64,000 nt of DNA from Streptomyces sp. Ru73 (GCF_002920575.1 NZ_PQSQ01000030.1:1-64000), one strand, 5' to 3'; shown: positions 41,663 through 50,659, numbered from the stretch's first letter. The notes: generated from the sequence alone by a model not told the origin. Translations and numbers: made by a program.

Positions 41663-43498
41663 ATGGCCCTTATGGGGGACAAGGCAAGGTTGTTGGAGAC
41701 AGGACCATTTGTGCATGCGCCCGACGACGGGCGCGAATCCGAGCTGCCGCCGGCCATGGCCGGGACGACGGAAGCGGACGGGCCGGCGGAACCGCCCGAG
41801 GCCGCCGAGCTGCTGGACGAGGCGGGCCACCGCAAGGCGGCCGCCGGCGGTGATCCGGCAGCGGCGAGCATGCTCGGTGCGATGCTGCTGCGCCGCGGCG
41901 ACCTGGACGGAGCCGAACCCTGTCTGCGTGCCGCCACCGTAGCGGGCGACCGGGCGGCCGCCAACAACCTCGGGGTCCTGCTGCACCAGCGCGGTTACGC
42001 CGACGAGGCGGCCGGCTGGTGGCGCATCGCCGCCGTCGCCGGATCCGCCGCAGCCGCCCACGCGCTCGGCCGGCACTACCGCGAGCGCGGCGACGAGCCC
42101 GCCGCCGAGTACTGGCTGCGCCAGGCCGCCGAGTCCGGCCACTGCCTGGGCGCCTACGCGCTGGCCGACCTGCTCGACCACCGCGGCGAGGAGGGCGCCG
42201 AGCGGTGGTTCGTGGCCGCCGCCGAACGCGGCCACCGCGAAGCCGCCTACCGCCTCGCGCGCATCCTGGACGAGCGGGAGGCCGACGGCTCGGCGTACGG
42301 CGAGCACGCCGAGCCGCGCGCGGCGGCCGAGCAGTGGTACCGCCAGGCGGCGGCCCGCGGCCACCGCAGGGCGGCGCTGCACCTCGGCACGCTCCTGGAG
42401 CAGCGCGGCGAGCTGAAGGAGGCCGGGCGCTGGTACCTGATCGCGGCCAAGGACGGCGAGCCGCGCGCCGCGTGCGCGCTCGGCTTCCTGCTCAAGGACG
42501 CCGGCGACGAGGAGAGCGCGGCCGAGTGGTGGCGGCGCGCCGCCCAGGACGGCGACGGCAACGCCGCCAACGCGCTGGGCGCGCTGCACGCCGACCGCGG
42601 CGAGCTGCAGACCGCCGAGCGCTGGTACCGCGCGGCGCTGGAGGCCGGCGACGTCAACGGCGCGTACAACATCGGCCTGCTCTGCGCCCAGCAGGGCAGT
42701 GACGGCCGCAGCGAGCAGTGGTACCGCCGGGCCGCCTACGCGGGCCACCGGGAGGCGTCCAACGCGCTCGCCGTGCTGCTGCTGCAGCGGGGCGACGCGG
42801 CCGGCGCCGAGCCGTGGTTCTGCAAGGCGGCCGAGGCCGGCAGCGTGGACGCCGCGTTCAACCTCGGCATCCTGCACGCGGGCCGGGGCGCCGAGCGCAC
42901 CTCGCGCAAGTGGTACCAGCAGGCCGCCGACGCCGGGCACACCGAGGCCGCGCTGCAGGCCGCCCTCTCCTTCCTGCGGGACGGCGAGTGGCAGGACGCG
43001 GAGCGGTACCTGCGGCTGGCCGCGGGCGCGGGCAGCGCCGAGGCGGCGTACCGGCTCGCGGCGCTGCTGGACCGCGAGGCCCGCGGCCCGGAGGAGTCCG
43101 GGGGCGAGAGCGAGGAGTGGTACGAGCGCGCCGCCGAGCAGGGGCACCGCGGTGCCCAGGTGCGGATGGGCATGCTCGCCGCGTCCCGCGGGGACGCCGC
43201 GGCGGCCGCCGACTGGTACCGCGCGGCGGCCGAGGCCGGCAGCCGCAACGCGGCCTTCAACCTCGGGCTGCTGCTGGCCCGCGAGGGCAGCCTTCCGGAG
43301 GCCGCCCTGTGGTGGACGCGGGCCGCCGAGGCCGGGCACGGCCGCGCGGCGCTGCGGCTCGCCCTGCTGGCCGCCCGGCGGGGCGCGCTCGCGGAGAGCC
43401 AGCGGTGGTGCGCGCGGGCCGTGGAGCTGGGCCCGCCGGAGGTCACTCAGCGTGCCTCCCGGCTGAGCGAAGCGCTCAAGGCGGAGCTGAGCGCCTGA
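41663..43498 (+). CDS. Sel1-like/TPR-repeat protein
   Basis: A 611-residue protein made almost wholly of Sel1-like repeats of about 35-38 residues (patterns such as AAANNLGVLLHQRGYADEA, AEYWLRQAAESGH, AAYRLARILD, AAFNLGLLLAREGSLPEAA), at least a dozen in series from residue 45 to 605. Such solenoids serve as protein-protein scaffolds in the cytoplasm. No signal peptide. ATG 41663 and ATG 41672 are both possible; neither has a strong ribosome site. The gene is flanked on both sides by identical initiator tRNA genes on the same strand. Partner proteins are unknown. Confidence 0.9.
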   Translation: MALMGDKARLLETGPFVHAPDDGRESELPPAMAGTTEADGPAEPPEAAELLDEAGHRKAAAGGDPAAASMLGAMLLRRGDLDGAEPCLRAATVAGDRAAANNLGVLLHQRGYADEAAGWWRIAAVAGSAAAAHALGRHYRERGDEPAAEYWLRQAAESGHCLGAYALADLLDHRGEEGAERWFVAAAERGHREAAYRLARILDEREADGSAYGEHAEPRAAAEQWYRQAAARGHRRAALHLGTLLEQRGELKEAGRWYLIAAKDGEPRAACALGFLLKDAGDEESAAEWWRRAAQDGDGNAANALGALHADRGELQTAERWYRAALEAGDVNGAYNIGLLCAQQGSDGRSEQWYRRAAYAGHREASNALAVLLLQRGDAAGAEPWFCKAAEAGSVDAAFNLGILHAGRGAERTSRKWYQQAADAGHTEAALQAALSFLRDGEWQDAERYLRLAAGAGSAEAAYRLAALLDREARGPEESGGESEEWYERAAEQGHRGAQVRMGMLAASRGDAAAAADWYRAAAEAGSRNAAFNLGLLLAREGSLPEAALWWTRAAEAGHGRAALRLALLAARRGALAESQRWCARAVELGPPEVTQRASRLSEALKAELSA

Positions 43499-43559
43499 GT
43501 CCGGCCGGCCCCTCGGGGCCGGCCGGACGCCCGGTGCGCACGGGCTCCCGAGCACGGAT

Positions 43560-43589
43560 TTGCGCTGGTCGTCGGCTTGGGGTTAGAGT
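43560..43589 (+). promoter_or_regulatory. promoter of tRNA copy 2
   Basis: TTGCGC (43560-43565), 18 bases, TAGAGT (43584-43589), ending 14 bases before the tRNA. Copy 1 has no equally good match upstream. Confidence 0.6.
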
Positions 43590-43603
43590 TGTGAACACAA
43601 CGG

Positions 43604-43677
43604 CGCGGGGTGGAGCAGCTCGGTAGCTCGCTGGGCTCATAACCCAGAGGTCGCAGGTTCAAATCCTGTCCCCGCTA
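43604..43677 (+). tRNA. initiator tRNA-Met (CAT), copy 2
   Basis: Identical over all 74 bases to copy 1, including the GGG/CCC anticodon-stem pairs and the C-T mismatch at the acceptor end. The 10 bases upstream (CACAACGGCG) are also identical, showing a recent duplication or gene conversion. Confidence 0.96.
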
Positions 43678-43684
43678 CTGAAGA

Positions 43685-43716
43685 CGAAGGCCCGGATCCT
43701 CGGATCCGGGCCTTCG
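43685..43716. terminator. terminator of tRNA copy 2 (and possibly of the convergent transporter operon)
   Basis: Same perfect 15-bp stem as after copy 1. It lies 34 bases from the end of the minus-strand substrate-binding gene, so it may act in both directions. Confidence 0.85.
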
Positions 43717-43749
43717 TCATGTTCACGGCCTCTTGTCGCAGGGGGGGCC

Positions 43750-44877
43750 TCAGGGCCGGTGGCCGACCGCCTCCGCGTAGAAGGCGCGGTCCACGAGCCG
43801 GCTCTCCGGGACGGGCGCCCCCTTGGTGACGCCCGCGTCGCGGTACGCGCGCTGCAGACGGCCGGCCGTGCCCTTCCGGATCTCCCAGTCCATCCGCAGC
43901 GACGGCACCGCGGTGAGCGTGCCGGCGTCCACCTTCAGCAGCTTCGCCAGCTCAGCGACGAACGCCCGGTCGGCCTTGTAGTCGCCGCGGAAGTACGTGT
44001 TGACGGTACGGATGTACGCGCGGAGGAAGGCGACGCCGGCGTCCGGGTCCCGCTGCAGCAGGTTCGGGCCGTACAGCGCGCCGCCGAGGGGTTCGCCCTG
44101 CGGCTGCCCGCCGAGGAACGCGTACCGCTTGTCGCCGTCGACCGTTCGCCAGACCGGGTCCAGCAGCCAGGCGGCGTCCACGCCGCCGCCGGTCAGCGCG
44201 GTCAGCACGTCGGCGGAGCCGAGCTGCTGAAAGGTCACGGAGTCCAGCCGGGCGCCGTGCCGGGCGAAGGACCGGTCCATCGGATACATGATCACCGACC
44301 CCTTGCCGATCATCGTCCCGAGCGTGGCGCCCTTCAGCGACGCCGACCGGGCCGTCTCCCCGTGCCGGAGCCGGACCCACAGGCCGCTCTTCGACCGCGG
44401 GCCGGGGGAGAAGTTCCCGGCCACCCAGCGGATGTCGAAGCCGCCCGCGATGCCGTTGAGGACGGCGGCCTCCGGCGCCGCCCACAGCACGTCCATGTCA
44501 CCCTTGGCCAGCAGCGGCAGCGCCTCCGGGGTGGGCAGCACCTTCAGGTGGACGTCCAGCCCCTCCTTCGCGAACTCACCCTTGGCGAGCGCCGTGCGGA
44601 CGGGCGCGACGTACTCGGCGTTCAGCGTGCCCAGCGCGAGGGTGAGGGAACGCCGCTTCTTCAGGGGCCGGGCGGCCGGCGCGCCCTTCTCGCACCGGGC
44701 GGGCCCGCGGTCGGCCGCCAGGTCGGCGGGGTCGGTCCAGGCACGGGCGCCGCAGCCGGCGACCGGCGTGATGGTGCGGGGCTTGGTGGCGGTGGCGGAC
44801 TGCTCCCCGGCGGTACAGCCCGCCGCGAGGACGAGCACGGCGGACAGGGCGGCGAGCGCTGTGGTGCGGCGACGCAT
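43750..44877 (-). CDS. ABC transporter substrate-binding lipoprotein (SsuA/NMT1-like)
   Basis: A 375-residue extracellular binding lipoprotein. The signal peptide ends in the lipobox LVLAAGC (Cys near residue 20). The mature part resembles SsuA/TauA/NMT1-type binding proteins: LGTLNAEYVAPVRTALAKG, VHLKVLPTPEALPLLAKGD, DVLWAAPEAAVLNGI, GSADVLTALTGGGVDAAWLLDP. Likely ligands are sulfonates, nitrate, taurine or a thiamine-pathway pyrimidine; the sequence does not decide. GGAGG lies 4 bases before ATG 44877, which I prefer to ATG 44895. Last gene of a three-gene operon, 62 bases after the permease. Confidence 0.9.
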   Translation of the reverse strand: MRRRTTALAALSAVLVLAAGCTAGEQSATATKPRTITPVAGCGARAWTDPADLAADRGPARCEKGAPAARPLKKRRSLTLALGTLNAEYVAPVRTALAKGEFAKEGLDVHLKVLPTPEALPLLAKGDMDVLWAAPEAAVLNGIAGGFDIRWVAGNFSPGPRSKSGLWVRLRHGETARSASLKGATLGTMIGKGSVIMYPMDRSFARHGARLDSVTFQQLGSADVLTALTGGGVDAAWLLDPVWRTVDGDKRYAFLGGQPQGEPLGGALYGPNLLQRDPDAGVAFLRAYIRTVNTYFRGDYKADRAFVAELAKLLKVDAGTLTAVPSLRMDWEIRKGTAGRLQRAYRDAGVTKGAPVPESRLVDRAFYAEAVGHRP

Positions 44878-44939
44878 GGGGCCTCCGTACGGCATGAGGG
44901 CTTGCGGCGTGTGGGCTTACGGCCTGGGTGCCTTCGGGC

Positions 44940-45806
44940 TCAGCTCTGGGCCCGGCCGCGGTCGCGCGGCGCCCAGGGGGTGAGGAACCGGCCGGCCAGC
45001 CGCACCAGTTCGGAGAAGAGCACGCCGAGTACGGCGACGCAGACGATGCCGACGAACATCACGTCGTTCTGGAACAGGGCGCGCGAGTCGAAGATCAGGT
45101 GGCCGAGCCCGTCGGCGGCGGCGATCTGCTCCGAGGCGACGATCACCAGGACCGCGACGCCGGCCGCGATCCGCGCGCCGACCAGCACGGCGGGCAGCGA
45201 CGCCGGAAGCAGCACGTGCCGGAACATCTGCCAGGCGCCCGCGCCGAAGACCCGGCCGGCGTCGCGGTGCCCGGCCGGCACGGCGAGCACCGCCGCCATG
45301 GTGGAGATCCACACGAAGAAGAAGACGGTGGCCGCGACCAGCGCGACCTGCGGTCCCTCACCGAGCCCGAACATGTTCAGGAAGACCGGCAGCAGGGCGA
45401 GCTTCGGTACGACGTACAGCGCGTCCAGCAGCGGCTCCAGGGCGGCGCGTACCAGGGCGAGCGAGCCCATCAGCAGGCCCAGCGCATAGCCGGCCGCGGT
45501 GCCTGCGGCGTAGCCGGCGAGGACCCGCCGGAGGGTGGCCCAGACGTCCGGCCACAGCGCGCCGGCCAGCGCCCGGTCCCAGCCGTCGGCCAGGATCGTG
45601 GTGGGTGCCGGGTAGATCCGGGCGTCGATCCAGCCCCCGGCCGCGGCGAGCTGCCACAGCAGGACCAGGGCGGCCGGGACGGCGAGCGCGAGGGCGCCTT
45701 CCAGGGTGCGGCGCCTGCGGTGGGTGCGGCGCGGGTGCAGTTCCTGGGGGCCGGGGCGGCGGACGAGGACGGTCTCGCGCGGCGCCGGGCGGTCGGTGAG
45801 CGTCAT
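44940..45806 (-). CDS. ABC transporter permease (SsuC/TauC-like)
   Basis: A 288-residue permease with about six membrane spans from residue 38. The BPD_transp_1 coupling region reads ASLPAVLVGARIAAGVAVLVIVASE with the EAA-type loop near GAGAWQMFRHVLLPASLP. The start ATG overlaps the stop of the ATPase gene as ATGA (45803-45806). It forms the membrane channel with the ATPase and the binding lipoprotein. Confidence 0.92.
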   Translation of the reverse strand: MTLTDRPAPRETVLVRRPGPQELHPRRTHRRRRTLEGALALAVPAALVLLWQLAAAGGWIDARIYPAPTTILADGWDRALAGALWPDVWATLRRVLAGYAAGTAAGYALGLLMGSLALVRAALEPLLDALYVVPKLALLPVFLNMFGLGEGPQVALVAATVFFFVWISTMAAVLAVPAGHRDAGRVFGAGAWQMFRHVLLPASLPAVLVGARIAAGVAVLVIVASEQIAAADGLGHLIFDSRALFQNDVMFVGIVCVAVLGVLFSELVRLAGRFLTPWAPRDRGRAQS

Positions 45807-46657
45807 GCGGGCACCGCCTCCGTACCGGCGCCGCCGTCGACCTCGCCGCGCAGCAGCTCCCACAGCTCGGTCTTGAGCGCGGTGAACTCCGGCGCCGCGC
45901 GCACCGCTCCGCTGCGGGGGCGGCCGAAGGGCGGGCGGCGCTCGGCGATGATGCGGCCGGGCCGCGCCGACATCACCAGGACCCGGTCGCCGAGGACGAG
46001 GGCTTCCTCGAGGCTGTGCGTGATGAAGAGGGTGGTGGTACGGGTGTGCTGGGTGAGGCCCAGCAGCTCGTCCTGGAGGATCGTGCGCAACTGGGCGTCC
46101 AGGGCGGCGAAGGGCTCGTCCATGAGCAGGATCTCGGGCTCCACGGCGAGCGCGCGGGCGATGGCCACGCGCTGGCGCATGCCGCCGGAGAGCGCCGCCG
46201 GATACGCGTCGGCGAACTCCGCGAGGCCCATCCGGGCCAGCCAGGAGCGGGCCCGTGCATCGGCCTCCTTGCGGGGCACGCGCTGGACGTCCAGGCCGAA
46301 GCGGACATTGGCCAGCACGGACTTCCAGTCGTAGATCCCGTAGTCCTGGAAGATCATCGCGGCCGGGTGGGCGCCCGTGGCGCGGATCTCCAGCTCGCCC
46401 GTGCCGGGCCGGAGCAGCCCGGCGGCGATCCGCAGCAGGGTGGACTTGCCGCAGCCCGAGGGGCCCACGAGGCAGACGAACTCGCCCGGCGCGACGTCGA
46501 GGTCGAGCGGGCCGAGCGCGGTGACCGCCTTCCGGCCGCGCCCGAAGGAGCGGCCGAGCGCCCTGGCACGCAGGGCGGGCGCGGCGGCGGGGGGATGCGG
46601 CCCGGGCGCTGCCGGGCGCGGGACGGCGGACGGTGTCGGCGGGTGCGGCTCTCCCAC
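45803..46657 (-). CDS. ABC transporter ATPase (SsuB/TauB-like)
   Basis: A 284-residue nitrate/sulfonate/taurine-type ATPase. Walker A VGPSGCGKST, Q-loop IFQDYG, signature LSGGMRQRVAIARAL, Walker B ILLMDEPFAALDA, H-loop FITHSLEEAL. The first 28 residues are Pro/Ala-rich and precede the conserved domain. GAGGAG lies 8 bases before the GTG at 46657. First gene of the operon; promoter not identified. Confidence 0.93.
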   Translation of the reverse strand: MGEPHPPTPSAVPRPAAPGPHPPAAAPALRARALGRSFGRGRKAVTALGPLDLDVAPGEFVCLVGPSGCGKSTLLRIAAGLLRPGTGELEIRATGAHPAAMIFQDYGIYDWKSVLANVRFGLDVQRVPRKEADARARSWLARMGLAEFADAYPAALSGGMRQRVAIARALAVEPEILLMDEPFAALDAQLRTILQDELLGLTQHTRTTTLFITHSLEEALVLGDRVLVMSARPGRIIAERRPPFGRPRSGAVRAAPEFTALKTELWELLRGEVDGGAGTEAVPA

Positions 46658-46793
46658 GGTGTGCTCCTCGCGGAGTCGGGCGGGCTGCCGCGGCGGTCCC
46701 GGGCAGCCGTGGGGGTGGCGCGCGCACGATATGACGAGCCGTCAGAAACAGGAAGGGGCGTGCGGGGGAACGGATCCGGCCGACATGCCGGAA

Positions 46794-46818
46794 AGCCCGC
46801 CGCGGAAGGCGGCGGGCT
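46794..46818 (-). terminator. terminator of the Fur-family gene
   Basis: AGCCCGCCGC (46794-46803) pairs with GCGGCGGGCT (46809-46818). Read on the minus strand it follows the regulator stop by 43 bases and ends in TTT. Confidence 0.78.
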
Positions 46819-46860
46819 GTGAGGATCGGCGCTGCGGAAGGGGGTGCGGTGGTTCGCCGG

Positions 46861-47277
46861 TCAGGCGCTCGCGCAGTTCGGACAGATGCCGCGGTAGGTC
46901 ACCGAGACCTCCGAGACGTCGAAGCCGAATCGTTCCGGCTCGGGCAGGGCCGCCATCGGGTCGCTCGCGATGTGCACGTCACGGATGGTGCCGCAGCGGG
47001 AGCAGACGAGGTGGTGGTGGTCGTGGTGGGCGTTGGGGTCGTACCGCTTCGCACGGCCGTCCGTGCTGACCTCCAGCACCTCGCCGAGCGAGACGAGCTC
47101 GCCGAGGGTGTTGTAGACGGTCGCGCGGGAGATCTCCGGCAGGCGCTCGGAAGCCCGCGCGTGCACCTCGTCGGCGGTGTAGTGGACGTGGTCCCCGTTC
47201 AGGACCTCGGCGACGACGCGGCGCTGTGCGGTCAGCCGCCAGCCGCGTCCCCGGAGTCGTTCGAGCAGGTCACTCAT
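46861..47277 (-). CDS. catR: Fur-family peroxide-type repressor (CatR/PerR-like)
   Basis: A 138-residue Fur-family regulator. The N-terminal winged helix has LTAQRRVVAEVL and ISRATVYNTLGELVSLG. The dimer domain has the metal-binding HHDHHHLVCSRCGTI and a C-terminal CPNC, two zinc cysteine pairs. The divergent gene is a catalase whose promoter holds a matching palindrome, so it is most likely the peroxide-sensing catalase repressor CatR. I choose ATG 47277 with GGGTGA upstream; GTG 47286 is in frame. It probably controls its own transcription as well. Confidence 0.9.
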   Translation of the reverse strand: MSDLLERLRGRGWRLTAQRRVVAEVLNGDHVHYTADEVHARASERLPEISRATVYNTLGELVSLGEVLEVSTDGRAKRYDPNAHHDHHHLVCSRCGTIRDVHIASDPMAALPEPERFGFDVSEVSVTYRGICPNCASA

Positions 47278-47374
47278 GCCAATCACCCATCAGTCAGATA
47301 TCAGCCAGGGTACCAGCGGGTTCCAGTGCCGGACGAGGTACGGGTTTCACCTCCTTCTCAAAGTCACACCCTTC

Positions 47375-47402
47375 TTGACTTAGACATTGTCCAATGTAGG
47401 AT
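47375..47402 (+). promoter_or_regulatory. catalase promoter with CatR-type operator
   Basis: TTGACT (47375-47380), 16 bases, TAGGAT (47397-47402): the best housekeeping-type promoter in the window. Its spacer holds the perfect inverted repeat ACATTG-TC-CAATGT (47384-47397), whose last base is the first of the -10; a bound Fur-family repressor would block RNA polymerase. Confidence 0.85.
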
Positions 47403-47447
47403 CGGGTACGGCGCAAGCCAAGGACAGGTATTGATGAGGAGGCGCAC

Positions 47448-48911
47448 GTGTCGGTAGAGAGCATTACCGGACCGCTGACCACCGAGTCCGGTGCTCCGGT
47501 CGCGGACAACCAGAACAGCGAGACGGCCGGCACCGGTGGCCCGGGTCTGATCCAGGACCAGCTGTTGATCGAGAAGCTCGCGCACTTCAACCGTGAGCGG
47601 ATCCCGGAGCGCGTCGTGCACGCCCGCGGCGCCGGCGCGTACGGCACCTTCACCGTCACCGCGGATGTGACCAAGTACACCCGCGCGAAGTTCCTCTCCG
47701 AGGTCGGCAAGCAGACCGAGACGTTCCTGCGCTTCTCGACCGTCGCGGGCAACCTCGGCGCGGCCGACGCCGTGCGCGACCCCCGTGGCTTCGCGCTGAA
47801 GTTCTACACCGAGGAGGGCAACTACGACCTCGTCGGCAACAACACCCCGGTGTTCTTCATCAAGGACGCCATCAAGTTCCCGGACTTCATCCACACCCAG
47901 AAGCGCGACCCGTACACCGGCTCGCAGGAGGCGGACAACGTCTGGGACTTCTGGAGCCTGAGCCCCGAGTCCACCCACCAGGTGACCTGGCTGTTCGGCG
48001 ACCGCGGTATCCCCGCCTCGTACCGCCACATGGACGGCTTCGGCTCGCACACCTTCCAGTGGAACAACGAGGCCGGCGAGGTCTTCTGGGTCAAGTACCA
48101 CTTCAAGACCGACCAGGGCATCAAGAACCTCACGACGGAGGAGGCGGAGGTCCTCGCGGGCAAGGACCCCGACAGCCACCAGCGTGACCTGCGCGAGGCG
48201 ATCGAGCGCGGCGACTTCCCGACCTGGACCGTCGGCGTGCAGATCATGCCCGCGGCGGAGGCCGCGAACTACCGCTTCAACCCGTTCGACCTGACCAAGG
48301 TGTGGCCGCACGCGGACTACCCGGTCATCGAGATCGGCAAGCTGGAGCTGAACCGCAACCCGCAGAACATCTTCGCCGAGGTCGAGCAGTCGATCTTCTC
48401 CCCGCACCACTTCGTGCCGGGCATCGGCCCCTCGCCCGACAAGATGCTGCAGGGCCGGCTCTTCGCGTACGGCGACGCGCACCGCTACCGCGTCGGCATC
48501 AACGCCGACCACCTGCCGGTGAACCGCCCGCACGCCGCCGAGGCGCGCAGCCACGGCCGGGACGGCGCGCTCTACGACGGCCGCCACGGCGGGCAGAAGA
48601 ACTACGAGCCCAACAGCTTCGGCGGCCCGGCCGAGACCGGCCGTGCGCTGTGGCAGCCGCTGCCGGTCAGCGGCCAGACCGGTGAGCTGGCGGCGCCCTC
48701 GCACGCCGAGGACGACGACTTCGTGCAGGCGGGCAACCTCTACCGCCTGATGTCGGAGGACGAGAAGGAGCGCCTGATCAACAACCTGGCGGGCTTCATC
48801 TCGAAGGTGTCGCGCGAGGAGATCGCGCAGCGCGCCATCGAGAACTTCCGCAAGGCGGACGCGGACTACGGCAAGCGGCTGGAGGCCGCGGTCCAGGCCC
48901 TGCGCGGCTGA
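47448..48911 (+). CDS. catA: monofunctional heme catalase
   Basis: A 487-residue small-subunit catalase that breaks down hydrogen peroxide. Active-site His is in [12 protein letters not shown] (near residue 60), the Asn region is [27 protein letters not shown] split around VGNN, and the heme-ligand Tyr is in [14 protein letters not shown] (near residue 344). [12 protein letters not shown] and [18 protein letters not shown] are standard catalase blocks. GAGGAGG sits well before GTG 47448. Controlled by the strong promoter and palindrome upstream; ends at a 16-bp terminator. Full length, no sign of damage. Confidence 0.95.
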   Translation: MSVESITGPLTTESGAPVADNQNSETAGTGGPGLIQDQLLIEKLAHFNRERIPERVVHARGAGAYGTFTVTADVTKYTRAKFLSEVGKQTETFLRFSTVAGNLGAADAVRDPRGFALKFYTEEGNYDLVGNNTPVFFIKDAIKFPDFIHTQKRDPYTGSQEADNVWDFWSLSPESTHQVTWLFGDRGIPASYRHMDGFGSHTFQWNNEAGEVFWVKYHFKTDQGIKNLTTEEAEVLAGKDPDSHQRDLREAIERGDFPTWTVGVQIMPAAEAANYRFNPFDLTKVWPHADYPVIEIGKLELNRNPQNIFAEVEQSIFSPHHFVPGIGPSPDKMLQGRLFAYGDAHRYRVGINADHLPVNRPHAAEARSHGRDGALYDGRHGGQKNYEPNSFGGPAETGRALWQPLPVSGQTGELAAPSHAEDDDFVQAGNLYRLMSEDEKERLINNLAGFISKVSREEIAQRAIENFRKADADYGKRLEAAVQALRG

Positions 48912-48966
48912 CCGGACGCCGCCTGCGCGGCCCGCGTCGCGTCCGGGGCCCCTTCACCCCGGACAC

Positions 48967-49000
48967 AGGAGGCCGGACACCCTCGGGTGTCCGGCCTCCT
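48967..49000. terminator. 16-bp perfect hairpin after the catalase gene
   Basis: AGGAGGCCGGACACCC (48967-48982) and its exact complement (48985-49000), 55 bases after the catalase stop and 52 before the convergent CBS gene end. Confidence 0.88.
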
Positions 49001-49052
49001 CGGCTTGTCAGGGGCTGACCGGCGGGCCGGCGCCGCGGCCGGCCCGCCGGTG

Positions 49053-49463
49053 TCAGACCGGTACGGCCGCCGCCGTCCGCTCCCGGACGGCCGCGCGGCA
49101 GCGCATGATGTCGCGTACGGACACCACGCCGACCGGCTCCCGGTCGTCCAGGACGATCAGGTGGCGGAAGCCGCCGCGCACCATGGCGGTGGCGGCCTCG
49201 TCCAGCGTCCATTCCGGCGCCGCGAAGACCACATCGGTCGTGGTGTGGCTCTGAGCGGTCTCGTGGTCGGGGTTCTCCCCGGCGCCGAGGGAATTGAGGA
49301 TGTCGCGCTCGGTGAGGATGCCGAGCCCTCCGGCGTCGGTGTCGAGGACGACGGCGGCGCCGACGCGCCGCGCCGCCATCAGATGTGCCGCCTGCCGGAG
49401 TGTGTGTGCGGGCCCGATGGTGAGGACCACCGTGCTCATGGCGTCCCTGACGTACATGGGCAT
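49053..49463 (-). CDS. two-CBS-domain protein
   Basis: A 136-residue protein consisting of a pair of CBS domains: VRDAMSTVVLTIGPAHTLRQA with GGLGILTERDILNSL, and VFAAPEWTLDEAATAM with GVVSVRDIMR. CBS pairs bind adenosyl nucleotides and act as energy sensors. Nothing else is attached, so it must work with a partner. AAGGAGGTG, nearly the complete anti-16S sequence, lies 10 bases before ATG 49463, predicting very high translation. Stands alone between two terminators. Confidence 0.9.
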   Translation of the reverse strand: MPMYVRDAMSTVVLTIGPAHTLRQAAHLMAARRVGAAVVLDTDAGGLGILTERDILNSLGAGENPDHETAQSHTTTDVVFAAPEWTLDEAATAMVRGGFRHLIVLDDREPVGVVSVRDIMRCRAAVRERTAAAVPV

Positions 49464-49589
49464 GGAGTGGAGCCACCTCCTTGGTGAACCCCCGGCGGAA
49501 TTCCCGGCGCCGGAAGCGCCTGGAGAAAGATTTCACAAATGCACAAGCGGGGGGATTCTCATGTTCACATGCTCCGTGGCACGCGACAA

Positions 49590-49626
49590 GGGGCGCGTGA
49601 AGGCCGGTCGGCCGGTCACGCGCCCC
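49590..49626 (-). terminator. terminator of hisN
   Basis: GGGGCGCGTGA (49590-49600) and TCACGCGCCCC (49616-49626) form an 11-bp stem with a GC-rich loop, 50 bases past the hisN stop, followed on the minus strand by TTGT. Confidence 0.82.
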
Positions 49627-49675
49627 AAGGCGCCGTTTGAGATCCCGCGGGAGTGATCGCGGACGGTGGCGGCGC

Positions 49676-50470
49676 TCAGCCCCGCAGGTGGCCCAGCAGG
49701 TCGTCGTGGAGCAGCCCGTTGGAGGCGGCGGCGTTGCCGCCGTGCGGGCCCGGGGTCCCGTCCAGCGACGTGAAACGTCCGCCGGCCTCCTGTACGACAA
49801 CGGCGCATGCGGCCATGTCCCACAGCGACAGCTCCGGCTCCGCACAGATGTCCACCGAGCCCTCGGCGACCATCATGTAGGGCCAGAAGTCGCCGTACGC
49901 ACGGGTGCGCCACACCTCGCGCGAGAGGTTCAGGAAGCCGCCCATCATGCCGAGCTCCTCCCAGCCGGTGAGCGAGGAGTAGGCGAACGAGGCGTCCTGG
50001 ATGCGCGCCACGCTGGACACCTGGAGACGCTGGGCGGAGGTCAGGCTGCGGCCGGAGTAGGCGCCCAGCCCCTCGGCGGCCCACCAGCGGCGGTGCAGCG
50101 CGGGCGCCGAGACCACGCCCACGACCGGACGGTCGCCGCCCTCGCCGCGCTCCATCAGGGCGATCAGGGTGGCCCACACGGGCACCCCGCGCACGTAGTT
50201 CTTCGTGCCGTCGATCGGGTCGATGATCCAGCGGCGCGGACCCGCGCCCTCCGAGCCGAACTCCTCGCCGAGCACCGCGTCCCGCGGCCGGGCCCGCGCG
50301 AGCTGGCCGCGGATCAGCTCCTCGGCCGCCTTGTCGGCCTCGCTCACCGGCGTCATGTCCGGTTTGGTCTCCACCTTCAGGTCGAGCGCCTTGAACCGTT
50401 CCATGGTCGCGGCGTCCGCGGCGTCCGCGAGGACGTGGGCGAGACGGAGATCATCGTGGTAGTCGGCCAT
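49676..50470 (-). CDS. hisN: histidinol-phosphatase HisN (inositol-monophosphatase fold)
   Basis: A 264-residue Mg-dependent phosphatase of the inositol monophosphatase family: VLGEEFG (metal Glu), WIIDPIDGTKNYVRG (DPxDGT metal motif), and LSLWDMAACAVVVQEAGG (WDxAA motif). In Streptomyces this lineage supplies the histidinol-phosphate phosphatase of histidine synthesis, and the neighbours here (TetR, SMR, rsgA, aroA) fit that locus. The ATG at 50470 directly abuts a palindrome and a TAGTGT hexamer, suggesting a leaderless, repressed promoter. Confidence 0.9.
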   Translation of the reverse strand: MADYHDDLRLAHVLADAADAATMERFKALDLKVETKPDMTPVSEADKAAEELIRGQLARARPRDAVLGEEFGSEGAGPRRWIIDPIDGTKNYVRGVPVWATLIALMERGEGGDRPVVGVVSAPALHRRWWAAEGLGAYSGRSLTSAQRLQVSSVARIQDASFAYSSLTGWEELGMMGGFLNLSREVWRTRAYGDFWPYMMVAEGSVDICAEPELSLWDMAACAVVVQEAGGRFTSLDGTPGPHGGNAAASNGLLHDDLLGHLRG

Positions 50471-50479
50471 GTGCGCACA
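50470..50479. promoter_or_regulatory. candidate operator at the hisN start
   Basis: TGTGCGCACA, a perfect palindrome, overlaps the likely hisN -10 (TAGTGT, minus strand) and touches its start codon. An identical copy plus one further shared base lies at 50614 before the divergent TetR gene. Confidence 0.6.
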
Positions 50480-50585
50480 CTATCTTTCTCGGCGCCTGAG
50501 CACGGAAAACCCCGCGGCGGCCGGCGGACGTGGCGCCCTCCTGAGTACCCTTCCGCACCCGCCCGCAGACCTTCCGTCCGGAGCC

Positions 50586-50623
50586 TTGACACCACCTGGC
50601 GGGGCGTCAATTCTGTGCGCACA
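50586..50623 (+). promoter_or_regulatory. promoter and candidate operator of the TetR gene
   Basis: TTGACA (50586-50591), 17 bases, a weak -10 (AATTCT, 50609-50614), then the palindrome TGTGCGCACA (50614-50623) at the expected transcription start: the usual site for autorepression. Confidence 0.6.
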
Positions 50624-50659
50624 CAAGGCCATATGGGCACTACGGCCTGGGAGGCGACG

